A stretch of DNA of 64,000 nucleotides, taken from Amaurobius ferox. Lineage: Eukaryota > Arthropoda > Arachnida > Araneae > Amaurobiidae. Under the pieces are notes generated by a model. It did no database searches. It was not told where the DNA came from and saw only the letters and a program-made list of their open reading frames with translations. A program made the translations under genes and the position numbers. The number at the start of each line of letters is the position of its first letter. Position 1 is the stretch's first letter. This document shows, piece after piece, positions 34,697-46,449 of the stretch. The stretch covers positions 143,816,880 to 143,880,879 of the forward strand of contig OX578134.1 in assembly GCA_951213105.1 (NCBI GenBank), written 5' to 3'.

Positions 34697-35645
34697 AGAA
34701 AGTGACTGTTTTTATTGAAATGAAATATGCGTACAGCTCATACACATGCAATGAAATGATTACAAAATCAAGGCTGCAGGACCCATCAATGGCTAGCAAT
34801 TGCACATTGAATTTTCAAATCATTAATTGGTGATATCCCCCTTGGCGGCAATACATGCTTGTATACGTCTAGGTAAGGAGTGATAAAGTTTTCTATGTCA
34901 TCCTGCCATATATTCTACCAGGCATACCTCAATTGTTGCTCCTGATTTGCTACATATCTGGGTGCTCGAATCTGGCGGCCTAGAATGCTTCATAGATGCT
35001 CGATTGGCAAAAGATCTGATGATATTTCTGGCCAAGGAACAGTATCAACAGCACGCAGACAAACCACAGATATGCGAACCGTATGTGGCATGGCATTATC
35101 TTGTTGGAAAATGACCCCAGAAGGACGTGCCATGAAGGGTAACGCAAACAGTAGCAGGATTTCATCAACATATCGTTGAGCTGTTAAAGTTATACGCATA
35201 ATGACTAGGGGCGACCTGCTGTCGTAAGAGATGGCACCCCACACCATCCCACCAGGGGTAATAGCTGTGTGCTTGTGTAAAACAAAGTCTGATTGGGACT
35301 GCTGGACCTGGCGCTTACACACGTACCCGATGGTTATCTGCTGAAAGACTGAAGCGTGATTCATCGCTGCACACTATGCGATGCCAATCTGCTGGCAGCC
35401 ATGATGCTCGGCCACGACACCACTCCAAAAGACGCTGTCAATGTTGTAGGGTTATGGACTGGCGTCTTAAAGGCCGCCGTGAGCATAACCCCACCTCAGC
35501 CAAGCGCCGTGAGATGGTGAAAGGTGCCACAGGTGATATGGAAGAGACTGTAGCACATTGGATGGCAGACAAAGTTGCCGTCGGGCCAGTTCGGGTCTGT
35601 CGCACAATCATCCAATGGTGCCTCGCATTCGTGCACCTTAGTCTT
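34697..35645 (-). mobile_element. Tc1-like transposon, minus strand
   Basis: Defined mainly by its transposase pseudogene. The 3' side ends near a 'gaaagtgactgtttttattg' block at about 34698, plausible as the start of a terminal repeat. The 5' side merges into a 29-bp tandem repeat at 35621. A matching second terminal repeat was not found. Confidence 0.7.
34780..35645 (-). pseudogene. Tc1-like transposase pseudogene
   Basis: Read right to left: an N-terminal 'TISRRLAEVGL' helix-turn-helix end, then arginine-rich 'CSRRPLRR' (about 35500-35460), then 'SDESRFSL', which carries the first catalytic aspartate (about 35360). After a frameshift the main open frame (35364-34990) gives 'GGMVWGAISYDSRSP', 'VIFQQDNAMPHT' with the second aspartate, and 'LLPIEHL' with the third acidic residue. 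Another shift leads to a C-terminal tail ending near 34780. All three catalytic positions survive, but the gene is broken at least twice. Confidence 0.85.
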
Positions 35646-35707
35646 CATTCCTCGCATTTGTGCACCTCAGCCTACATTCCTCGCATTCGTGCACCTTAGT
35701 CTTCATT
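35621..35707 (+). repeat. Three 29-bp tandem units
   Basis: Units 35621-35649, 35650-35678 and 35679-35707. Units 1 and 3 are identical; unit 2 differs at four or so positions. The first ten bases are 'cctcgcattc'. The array begins inside the 5' end of the Tc1 pseudogene, so it probably arose by slippage there. Confidence 0.9.
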
Positions 35708-36165
35708 AGGAGTCTTCATTCCGTCGATGAGTTTCTTGCAGCAATCATTGATGCCATAACCTTTGCACAGCAGTGTCCATTTGATGTAGATGGCGGCCTA
35801 CTGCTCGGTATGATCACCCAGCTCCAGGCATCCCGACTATACGACCACGTTCGTACTCGTCTGATTACTTATAAGGTATTTGGCAAAATCTTAACGGTAT
35901 TATTGTTTGTGTCTCCGCGAAACTGCAACGCCAATAACGAACAAAAGCAAACCGTCCACATTTTTAACCTGTTTTGTAGGATGCTAATTGCACAGTAGAC
36001 ACGCGTGGTATGACCGACGTTAATACTCATTGGTCTGCTAATTTAATCATTTGCATACGTATAAAGAAATTTGCATGCTACATTTCAAGATGATCAGATT
36101 TTTTGGGGGGTGCTTCGTTTTGTTTTGTTTTTTGAAAAAGAGTGTATATTACTTGCTCGCAACAC
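35708..36165. other. GC-richer segment, origin unclear
   Basis: A less AT-rich stretch with an open frame (35660-35998, plus) of no recognisable family. It may be noncoding 5' sequence of the adjacent Tc1 element or another repeat. Confidence 0.3.
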
Positions 36166-37770
36166 ATTCTCGTGGTAACATCATTTTCGTGATAACATCA
36201 TTTGGTAGCATCATTCTGGTGGATCTAGCTCGTTCCAATCATGAGAAAATATACTCTGGGTAATAGTTTTGTAGTTGGACGCCAATAATAATTTATCAAT
36301 TATAATAATATCTTAATTATTTGTCCATAATGCTTGGCGAGATTTTGGCGGCCAATTTAGAGGAATGTCGACAACTTGGAGACTTAATCTGGCCAAACTC
36401 TAAATTAATGAAAATGACGACTAACTGACGAAAATTCAATATTTTTGGAAATAATATAAGAATCTACGAGTGCTATAAGATTAACGTAGCTTCCCGTCCA
36501 TAACGTTTTGCTAAAAGTTTGGTGACAAATTGAGAAAAATATCACTCAATTGATAAAAATTCGCCAAATTGATGAAACTGATGCTGAATCAATGAAATGA
36601 CGACAATTGTGAAAGTTCAGTATCTTGAAAAGGACATAATAGAATATAAGGATAACTCATTTCTATGTCCGTCCGTCCGTCCGTAACACTTGATGAGAAA
36701 TTATGCGGGACGTCGCCAACTTGTCGACTTTTAAAATATTGTTGTAGTTGGACGCCAATAATAATTTATCTACCATAAGAATAACCTAATTATCTGTCTA
36801 TAACGCTTGGCGAGATTTTGGAGGCAAATTTAGAGGAATGTTGTCAACTTGGAGACTTAATCTTGCCAAACCCTAAATCAATGAAAATGACGACTTACTG
36901 ACGAAAATTCAATATTTTTTGAAAGAATATATGAAGCTACGAGTACTATAAGAGTAACCCAGTTTTCCGTTTGTAACGTTTTGCTAAAATTTTGGTGACA
37001 AATTGACAAAAATATCACCCAATTGATAAAATTTCTGCAAATTCATGAAACACGCTGAATCAATGAAATAGCGACTAATTGATGAAAGTTCAATATTTTG
37101 GAAAGAATGTAATATACTATAAGAATAACCCAATTCTTCGTCAGTCCGTCTGTAACGCTTGGTGAGAAATTATGCGGGACGTCGCCAACTTGTCGACATT
37201 TAAAATGTTGCCAAAGTGAGAAAAATGTCGCCAAATTGATAAAAATAACGCCAAATGAGAAATAATGTTTCGCAAAGTCTGATTTCCGTCATATGAGGGT
37301 CACTTTCTGGTATATAAGAATTACTCTTCAATCCGTTTGTCTGTAATATTTGGTGATATATTTGGCAAACTTGAAGAATAATCTAGCGAAGTATCATATG
37401 GCGTATTTCGTCCCAGATTGACGAACATTTTGTGAAAATTGTAAAACTGACTCTAAATTAATGAAAATGGCGCCTAATTGATGAATTAATTATTAAAATA
37501 TTTTAATATATGTACTATATCGCTTATTGACGATGTTATCAATATTGATAATTGATATTTTAGAATTGTGTGAAATATAAGTTATTTAGGTACTTTGAAA
37601 TGGTATTACATGTTGTCATCCGAAAAATCACCAAATGTACGATTCAACGTTAGAAAAACAGTACTGTGGATCTCATACATTATGTTTGTTTCTAAAAGAA
37701 GTAAATTCATTGCATTATATAAGGAAAGTCATTTGTTGCCCACATCAGATTTTTAAGTAGTTTATTTTGG
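36166..37770 (+). repeat. Expanded copy of the ~0.9-kb gtcgccaa element
   Basis: It starts within the 'gtggatctagctcgttccaa' block, so the left part is missing, and ends with 'atataaggaaagtcatttgt'. Between these, a ~230-bp module ('gtccgtaacgcttggcgaga', then 'gtcgccaacttg', 'aatgaaaatgacgac', 'gaaaattcaatat') is repeated about four to five times with divergence. The ordinary element has one such module, so this copy grew by internal tandem duplication. Confidence 0.7.
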
Positions 37771-38127
37771 ACCAACAAACTCCGATTAAATATTTTAGTG
37801 TATTATAAATGATAAACGTTGAAAACATTATATATTTTACTGCCAAATCCTTGTGGTGGACATTGCATTATTTTGTTTGTATTCGTGAAATTTATGCACA
37901 CTTTTAAAATTTGAAATTATATAGGGTAGCATTACTTCAAGGATAATTTGCCGCAAACATTATTTGGGAAAGCATATTAATCTTACTGAATTCTACAAAC
38001 CCGCGTATAGATGCAAATATGTATTAAATGTTCTGATGATGGCTGTGATTGACTTTTTCTGCATAATACAATAATTTCTTTCACAGACAAATATGAATGA
38101 AGGCGTACTTTCTTTATACCGTACTGA
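37771..38127. other. AT-rich stretch before the minisatellite
   Basis: Contains part of a beta-family 5' block near 37920-37970. Just before the minisatellite, a pyrimidine-rich tract ends 'tttctttcacag' at about 38087, a good match to a splice acceptor, though no exon is established. Confidence 0.3.
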
Positions 38128-39031
38128 TATTTTTCTCAGGAACAACATGCAGAACTATTTCGACGTTCTCGGGGATAACATTCATAACTATTTCGACGTT
38201 CTCGGGGGCAACATGCTGAACTATTGCAACGTTCTCGAGGAAAATATGAAGAGATATTTTGACATTCTAGGGGACAACATGCAGAACTACTTCAACGTTC
38301 TCGCAGAATGCACATATTTAAAATATGCACACATATTTCGACGTTCTCGGGAACAACATGCAGAACTATTTCAACGTTCTCGGAGAGAATATGGAGACAT
38401 ATTTCAACAATCTCGGGGACAACATGCAGAACTATTTCAGCCTTCTCGGAGAAAATATGGAGAAATATTTCGACGTTCTCGGGGACAATATGCAGAACTA
38501 TTTCAACGTTTTCGGAGAAAATATGAAAAAATATTTCGACGTTCTCGGGGACAACATGCAGAACTATTTCCACTTTCTCGGAGAGAATATGGAGGAATAT
38601 TTCAACGTTCTCGGGGACAACATGCAGAACTAATTCAACCTTCTCGGAGAAAGTATGGAGAAATATTTCGACGTTCTCGGAAACAACATGCAGAACTATT
38701 TCAACGTTCTCGAAGAAAATATGGAGAAATATTTCGACGTTCTCGGAAACAACATGCAGAACTATTTCAACGTTCTCAAAGAAAATAAGGAGAAATATTT
38801 AGACGTTCTCGGGTTCAAAAAGCAGAACTGTTTCAACTTTCTCAGAGAGAATATGGAGAAATAATTCGATGTTCTCGGGGACAACATGCAGAACTATTTC
38901 AACGGTCTCGGAGAAAATATGGAAAACTATTGCGATGTTCTCGGGAACAATATGCAGAACTATTTCAACGTTCTCGGAGAAAATATGGAGAAATATTTCG
39001 ACGTTCTCGGAGTCAAAATGCTGAACTATTC
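38128..39031 (+). repeat. 33-bp minisatellite with 66-bp dimeric order
   Basis: About 27 units of 33 bp alternate between an A type ('ggggacaacatgcagaacta' core) and a B type ('ggagaaaatatggagaaata' core), each joined by 'tttc(g/a)acgttctc'. One unit near 38300 carries a 13-bp insertion that shifts the frame. Because 33 is a multiple of three, an 11-residue unit such as 'NMQNYFDVLGD' repeats in one frame, and other frames including one on the minus strand also stay open for long. Point changes create TAA in the main frame near 38631 and 38861. I call it noncoding by default; an ancestral repeated exon is possible. Confidence 0.9.
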
Positions 39032-39739
39032 CTATGTACCAAATTGACATATATGAATAGTTGTCATAAATCTAAATATAAATTAAACTGTACCACAATG
39101 TTATTAACATTAAATTGACATCACGTAAATTTAAATTTGTTCGTGCGTTTACTTTCCTGATCAATACAATATAACCTAAAAATATTTACCGTACAAATTC
39201 ACTTCAAAATACAAATGGCATTTAATTGGCACACCGTCAAATAAATGGCTATTAGCGAATTGTTTGACGTCAAAGTAGAAAACTTGTGACGTGAAGTGTT
39301 AAAAGTTGCCTTGTCTCGTAACCGAGACGAACTGGATCCCAGAGAATGGTATTAGTGAATTTGTCGCGTAATATTGCGTATAGTAAGTAAAATAGTTAAC
39401 AGTTCATGGTACTGTTTATGTTTTATGTAACGTTTTAAAAATTTTTACCAAAATATGGGCTATATTTTGAGAACTGTTTATGCTAGTATTAAAGTTTATG
39501 TTCGTTTTATATTTATAAACTATAAAACGAACGATTAATTAACATACTTGAGTCTCCTATTTTTTATTTTATATTTTCTCAAAAAATCGTTCGAGAATTT
39601 CAAGGTGTTCGGAACGTTTGATCGTGATTAAAATCAATTTAGTTATAGTATTTACTAATTATAATAACCATGTTCCCCTGCATTCGAAATGTTCCATTTG
39701 TTTGTAATATTTGTAAAGGACGTACCTTTAACTTAGATG
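39032..39739. other. AT-rich stretch, nothing recognised
   Basis: No supported feature. A short self-complementary segment 'tcgttttatatttataaac' with 'tataaaacga' lies near 39500-39530. Confidence 0.4.
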
Positions 39740-39945
39740 GAGTTTGTCTCACTACTAGAAGCCCGTTGCTCTAAGTCCTCTGGACGAGCCGGACGGCCTG
39801 GGGCTTTCACTACTAGAAGCCTTCGGGCTGGGCGTGTGGTCTGGGCCTTCAACACTACTACCCTGTGATCCCGGCTACTCAATCTGCTGCTGTAAACCTT
39901 AGGGTCAGTCGAGTGGTCTGGTTTTTCGACACTATACCCTAATCG
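39740..39945 (+). repeat. Three diverged SINE-tail-like units
   Basis: Three successive units end 'ggacggcctggggctttcac', 'tgtggtctgggccttcaaca' and 'gagtggtctggtttttcgac', each followed by 'acta' or similar. They resemble the conserved SINE 3' tail ('ggacggtctgggtctcaaca') in spacing and sequence. They are GC-richer than the flanks. They may be a tandem array derived from the SINE tail or from a different SINE with the same tail. Confidence 0.5.
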
Positions 39946-40022
39946 GGTGTAATTGTGCAGTTCTGATGCCTTTCCGGCTCCAAAGTAAAGAATGTATTGA
40001 CTTTGGTTGTATGATTATATAG

Positions 40023-40124
40023 ATATGTCAAGTAAATGTTGTTGTTGAGACCCAGACCGTCCGACCTACCAGAAAGGTGTAAGGTAACTGTATGGACGGC
40101 CGGGAAGTATATGTCAAGTAAATG
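40023..40124 (-). mobile_element. 70-bp truncated SINE copy with perfect target duplication
   Basis: The insert 40039-40108 is, on the minus strand, the last ~60 bp of the SINE ('cttcccggccgtcca' to 'ggacggtctgggtctcaaca') plus a short CAA tail. It is bracketed by an exact 16-bp direct repeat, 'atatgtcaagtaaatg', at 40023-40038 and 40109-40124. Heavy 5' truncation, a CAA tail and a 16-bp duplication are the signature of target-primed reverse transcription. Confidence 0.93.
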
Positions 40125-41019
40125 TGACATAACTCAAAAATTGGTAATAATGGATGCAAAATTGCTTTACGGCTACCTGTAATAACACACTGATACAGGA
40201 AGTTAACTTTAGCGCATTCATTGTGCACTCACTCAAACTACAGAAGCTGGCTGCCTAACTAAATACAGATAGATAGAAAACAGCTTGTATTACAGAAGCC
40301 CATTATTTAATATAACAGATCATTAATGAATTTTGACAGGCTTGGTGATATACTAACTTCAAGTAATCACTGTAAGAGCTATAAATCGTTGATGCTTGCC
40401 CAAATTTATTTCTATAATATCTAAACCTTGTCTTGGCCAACCAGTGATACTAGATCCTCATTATCATAGTGGCATCAATCTCGGTGCCTGTTCCACGGAC
40501 TTGCACTTCCATCCCATCTCACTCACACGTCGACTCGACTTCAGCTACTTCCCACTTCCAATCGAATTTCAGCAGAATCAATCAGACACTACTGACCAGG
40601 ACTGCACTACTGACCAAGCCTCTACGATCTGATACCTATCCTGTCGGCTCACAAGACAGCAGATGTTACTTGGTTCGACGACTGGTCTACATAACTGAAC
40701 TAGGCAGAAGTTGTTAATGTAAATTTAACATAAATTAAATTGAAACTGAGGAAATAACTAAGCACAAGTTATATAAACATAACGCTCTCTCTAATATGCA
40801 CACACATACACACACGCGCGCCGCAAACGCACATACGCAAACGCACACACAAAAAAGTTCGATTTTAATTCATGAATGTTTTAAATGTGTAATTCTTTCA
40901 AACACCCGAATTCAAAATTTCAACCCCATGCAGATGCATTTTACTTTACCCTGAACTGTATATATGTGTAGGGAATGTAACATATATGTTTTGAGATTTA
41001 TTTTACAGAAACAATTTAT
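40125..41019. other. Mixed stretch with a GC-richer patch and CA-rich tract
   Basis: The part 40430-40720 is GC-richer and may be a mobile-element remnant, but no motif is recognised in it. An imperfect CA-rich microsatellite lies at 40797-40852. Confidence 0.4.
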
Positions 41020-41265
41020 GTTTTTTTCTTGGCCAGAGGCTACGTCCTAAATTACTTGTCCTCTCTTGTCAACATTTTATTAGAATTTTGAGCTTTGTCC
41101 ACGAGGCTTGTTGCAAAACATCTATAATAAATTTCTCATAACGTTTACCATTCTGAAGGAGATGTACTATGAGAAAAAATATGCAAACATTTGAAAACTT
41201 CTAGATGCAAATAGAGTGTCAAATAGTAAGCTACATATTTTACCAGTCAAAGAAATACATCGCGG
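41020..41265 (+). repeat. Dispersed repeat family beta, copy 4
   Basis: Diagnostic blocks: 'ggctacgtcctaaattactt', 'cacgaggcttgttgcaaaac', 'ctataataaatttctcataa' and 'gtcaaatagtaagct'. Confidence 0.7.
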
Positions 41266-44039
41266 TTTTTAGTTCTATCTAAGCCTAAAGGTATTTTGTA
41301 TTTACGTTACTTTAGTGAGAAGTTTCTATTCAAGATAAAACTTACGCTTTTCGGTTTAACTGCAGTTTTCTACTTCTTTCAAATGTATAGAAATATTTGC
41401 TCGACTATGAAATGTATACTAAACAAAACTATATGCTAACCTAGTTCTTTAAATTTACGTTCTATGAGCATTTTAAAGTTTTATTTTTCAATAACTATTT
41501 GCTTTTTTATTTTAATTAATACACAACTGTGTCACTAATTCCTTGTTTTATTACCTTCAATATTACATGCGCGTTTAATACGCAATTACAATAATTAGGA
41601 TAATCCCATAAAGATAAAATTAATACGATAGAGTACATTACCATGTTAAAATGATGAACTTTATGACACTTTATGTAGGACACTCAAAAGCTGAGATAGA
41701 GTACGCTGTTAGAAACAGGAACTATATGATAGAGTACACAGCTCTGATAGAGAAAGTCTGATATAAGTTCCTAACTCAAAATAAAGTGCCCAATCCTATA
41801 TTAATGTTACTGGAATAGCAATAATATGCGGTACTTGACATTATATAAATCCATAACAGAGTAATATGTGGACAATTTTCTCGACTATTTTCTGCCATAC
41901 ATTCTTAGTATATTATTAAATTATTATAATTTTACAACCTAAAATTCTAATTATTAAATATTTGAATTTTCATGTCATTATTCCTACAGAGTTAGTTTAG
42001 GAATGTGGTAGCGTTCCACCCCGACAAGCCGTCATTTCCGAATACGTAACTGACATGTGTATACAATGAACGATTTAACAAAACACGATTTTCGGATGTT
42101 TGTATCTCAGCTCCAAGATAGCTATGGACTTGATCATTTTTGTGTTGTATGACTACGAAACTGAAATGAAAAGAAATTGAAAGTTGTGCATCGAAAAGAA
42201 TAACTGTGAAAGTGCATATTTTACGCTTTCCGGCTCGGCATTTTTTTTTTCATATTTGTTAAAGGAGTTATATCTTTAATGACTTAACCGATTTTGCTGA
42301 ATGAAGTCTCATTTTGTGTGTGTGTTTCGATGTTAGGTATATGCTTCTTCTTTAGATTTAAACACAAATTTGATTAGAATTTCAAAAATTGAAATTGCTC
42401 TTAAATTTTATTCTAAATTGATAACGCGTCAATTCTGTAATTCGGCTTCTTGAATCTTTCCCGCCAGTTACGATAAACCTGGCGTAGCGTTTCTTTCCCG
42501 CGCGTTTGTACACTTACCACGGCTTTGAATTTCATATAGAAATGATTGAAACTCCTTTTTCTTTCGTCATGAACATGCGCAATCATACGAAGACGCTTAT
42601 ATCAGAATTTTAGTGAATAGTTCAGTTGGCGACAGACCACAGACGGGGAAGGGCGCGCGTTATGCCCACGGGTCAAGGAACCGAAAATTATTATCCGATA
42701 TTCTAAATTAAATTAAATTATGAGATAATCTATTATCTTAATAAAAGTCGCGTGTTGAAAAGAAATAGGTCTCGATAGTGAAGATGGGATGATTTTCTTT
42801 AAGGTAAGAATATCGATGTATTCGAAAGCATGATATCTTGTACACGCTCGCCATGTATAGTAATTTTGTCATCAACAAAGAAGAATGTTATAAGCAATAT
42901 CGTCTCGTGAATCCTGTATTGCAATCAAGAATCTATCATGTTTTGAAATGAAAATAATATCAATGCAGTTCAATAAATTGAGTGGATTAATACCGGAAAT
43001 AACTCTTGAGTCTTCATTTAGCTTTACAATCACAATGTCTACTTCTCCATATATCCAATTCGTCAACCGTAAGCTGCAGATCAATAGATCTCGATGTCAC
43101 CTCAGCAATTTTTCATACCTGCTGACCCGCCTGCCATACCTGCGTTTCATGAAAAACACAACGCAAGATATAGTGCCCCGTCACTGTTAGATCACGATCG
43201 CGTAGCGAGTCTTTTGGGAGAAATGTGTTAGTTCATGGCTTCACCCTGATTCCACAGTTTTGAAAGATCACTTGGAATGTTATAATAGCGACTCACTTCT
43301 CGTGGCTAGGCTATTGGAAGTCCCCCCCCCCCCCAAGTGGCCCGTTACAATATTTTGGTTGTTTTCTTCAGAGTTTATGGGCGTGCAGTCTAAACTATTG
43401 AACCGATTTCAATCAATGATGACCCATTTTGTGTGTTCTGGTGGAAGTTCCGCACTTTTAAACTTGAAGATACATTTGATTTTGAATTTCAAACATTGGG
43501 AAAATATGAAACAATGGTAATCTACAGTAAAGTAGTAAAATTCATAATGCTTGCTATATCCTTGTAGCGCAAACATGTTGTATATGTTTTCAGATTTTCT
43601 GAAACTTGGCACAAACCTTTCTGAGGTTTCACAACCTTTTTTGGAAATGAGTTTTTGTTTCTGTAATTGACGAGTAATTTATTTTTTACCATGGAATTAT
43701 GTTTCGTAAGATTTAATAATTTCGCAACAAATATGTTATATTAATGTATGCACACTGATAATAATTGAAACTGCTGTTTAGCGATACATTTTTTTTTCGA
43801 TCTATTACAGTTTATGATAAAAGCTGAAATAAACGATATACGGTACTGTTGGTACTATGGCAATAAAAAAGGTATGGTATTTAAACCTGTCAAAAACAAG
43901 GAATCTAAGACTTGAAAATTTGAGTTGCGATTTTTTTATTGATTTATTTTGTTTAATAATATATACTGTTTAACATCAAAAATAGTCTTTTTAATCAAAA
44001 ATTATTTCTGTTCTATTCTGTATCCTGGTCAGTGTTATA
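41266..44039. other. AT-rich stretch with possible old repeat fragments
   Basis: No gene recognised. 42280-42400 and 43395-43500 share a weak pattern ('aaccgatttt.' then 'cattttgtgtgt'), typical of noncoding transposon fragments. A C-run lies at 43322-43335. Confidence 0.35.
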
Positions 44040-45010
44040 AGAGTGTTATTTCAGTGTCAACGAGGGACCTGAAAAGTCTGGATGGACTTTTTGACCCTCT
44101 CAATTTTGTTAAAACGCGGACAGCATATAAAATTCCGGCTATATTAGGTTCTATCCTGTCGTTAATATAATAAATATCCAAATATTCAACCATCTGGGCT
44201 TCTGAAAGCCCCCGAAAGACAGTTGAAAGCCCATGTTTTGTGCACCGCAGGAGGAAATCGAAAATCCGACTTAGCTAGGATATATTCCGTGACCAATATT
44301 ATAAGTATGTATGGAATCGTTCTTCTAGGTCACCGGCGATGCGTCTGGATATAAATAATCCCCATTTACTTAACCTTAAAAGAGGGGGAGTGGACGAAAA
44401 TTCAGCTTCTTATGCTCTGTGTTTCTTCTTTACGAAAAATGTGCTAAGAGTAAGTCTTCTTGGTCACCGGGAAGGTTTTTGGTTGATTCGGAATGAATAA
44501 ACGCATTAGTGTTTTCCACAATGTGTTCAGCGACCAATATACATCGGTTTGATTCAATATTAAAACTTCAAGGTAAGTACCAAAATATAACTTTAGAAGG
44601 AAAAAATAATCACACTATCGTAATAATGCTGAAAACGCACTATGTCGTAATGCCTGGTAGGCACGCAAAGATATAAACGCGCCCTTGAGATTCCACTTAC
44701 AAAATATACGTTTCTATTTGTAGATCCGAAGAAGAGTCTTACGATATTGTCCCTTGTGTATCCTTATTCAAAGTTTCCCTTTAGTTGTTCTATATCTATG
44801 AAACTTGAGAATAGTCCTTGATAATTCTCTCATAATGCTCATAATGTTTTAATTTTGAGATAGAAATCTTTCAAACGTTCGCAAGCTTCGTAAGCTTTTA
44901 GATGCATACGCAGATTGTAAATATCGAGTTTAATATTCTAACAGCTGAAAAGTTACTTTTCTTTATTGCCAAATATGTGACTGGAAAATCTTTTCAGATA
45001 TGAAATTGTT
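44040..45010 (+). repeat. ~1-kb diverged tandem duplication, copy 1
   Basis: It aligns with 45011-46000 through 'gaaaagtctggat', 'ttctatcctgt', 'aggaggaaatc', 'taagagtaagt', 'accgggaagg', 'ccaatatacatcggtttgat' and a full beta-family copy (44690-44965). Identity by eye is around 80%. Confidence 0.8.
44690..44965 (+). repeat. Dispersed repeat family beta, copy 5
   Basis: It lies inside the first half of the 44-46 kb duplication and carries 'cttacaaaatatacgtttct', 'cgatattgtcccttgtgtat' and 'ataattctctcataatg'. Confidence 0.65.
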
Positions 45011-46000
45011 CAGTTTTTAGAGTTAACGAGTGGCTTCAGAAAAGTCTGGATGCACTTTCAGATCACCCTCCTCCCCCCCTATTTTGTTAACGCAGTGGGC
45101 AAATGAAAAATTCGGCTCAATTAAGTTCTATCCTGTGGGTTATACAATAAATATGCCAATATTCAACCTTCTGGATCATTCAGTGGGCTTCCGAAGGGCC
45201 TAAAAATACAATTGAAAGTCCTCTTTTTGTGCACCCCAGGAGGAAATCAAAAATCTGAGTTAGGATCTTTTTCGTGACCAATACTATAAGTATATATTGA
45301 ACTCGCCTTCCAGGTCACCGGTGATGTTGCTGGATATAAATACTTCCCCATTTTTTAGCCATAATAAACCACATTTTTTCAACCTCCGAGGTGGGGTCGA
45401 AAATCCGGCTTATAATCTTTTGTGTTTTATCGTTACGAAAAGTGTGGTAAGAGTAAGTGTTCTTGGTAACCGGGAAGGCTTTTGGACGATTCAGATGGAA
45501 TAAACACGCTAGACCAGCGTTCTCAAAAATGTGTTCCGCGACCAATATATATCGGTTTGATTCAGTATTACAACTTCAAGCTAAGTATTGAAATATATCT
45601 TTAGAAAGAGAAAATAATCACACTGTCATAAAAATTCGGAAAAAGCACGATGTCGTAATGCTTGGTAAGATGCCAGGTAAAAGATATGAACTCACCCTTG
45701 AGAATCCACTTACAAAATATACGTTTCTATTTGTAGACTCAAGGAAAAATTTTACTATATTGTCCCGTATGTGTCCTTATTCAAGGTTTTTCTTTTGTTG
45801 TTCTATGTCCATGAAGCTTGAGAATAGTCCGTGATAATTCTCTCATAATGTTTTAATTTTGCTATAGAAATGTTTCAAAATTTGCAAGCTTTGTAAATTT
45901 TTAGATGCATACATAGATTGAAAATATTATGTTTAATATTCTAGCAGTCGAAAAGTTATCTCTCTTTATTGCAAATATATGACGGGGAGTTTTTTTTCAG
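45011..46000 (+). repeat. ~1-kb diverged tandem duplication, copy 2
   Basis: The second copy of 44040-45010. It includes a short open frame at 45297-45503 that is interrupted in copy 1, so there is no sign of protein-level selection. Confidence 0.8.
45700..45965 (+). repeat. Dispersed repeat family beta, copy 6
   Basis: It lies inside the second half of the duplication and carries 'tattgtcccgtatgtgtcct', 'gttctatgtccatgaagctt' and 'ataatgttttaattttg'. Confidence 0.65.
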
Positions 46001-46449
46001 ATATGAAATAGTTGTATAATAAAGCAGTAAATAAAATTAAGTCTGAACTTGTTTAAATGTGTATTGCTCTTTTCTCGAATGTAATTTGCATTATTTTGTA
46101 GATTGTATGTTTGTGTGATTTGCGTTTTATTTAAATTGTAGTCATATATGATAAAGGATGTATTACATTAACATAACTTCAGAACCTCGTCCAATATTGC
46201 ATTAAGGTAAGTTAAAAATCTGATATGGGCAGCACAAGGCTTTCCCTGGAGACTCATATCCACGTTCTCTTTATTTCAATTAAATTTAATTTATTTTTAA
46301 TTCAATTTTCGTTCTCATTTAGTAACTGGACTTATTTTCAAAGATGGCGTAGAGACAATACGAAAAAACTAAAATAGCGACTAGACCTAGTGTAATGGGG
46401 TTGGTCTAATTATTTTCTTCGTCAAGAATTAAATATAAAACAAGCATTT
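46001..46449. other. AT-rich stretch
   Basis: Around 46215 'atctgatatgggcagcacaa' resembles, inverted, the 'gtgttgcccacatcagat' end of the ~0.9-kb element. Nothing else recognised. Confidence 0.4.

Noticed and set aside
38128..39031. CRISPR-like regular repeat array
   Set aside because: Units are contiguous with no unique spacers, and the context is eukaryotic. It is a minisatellite.
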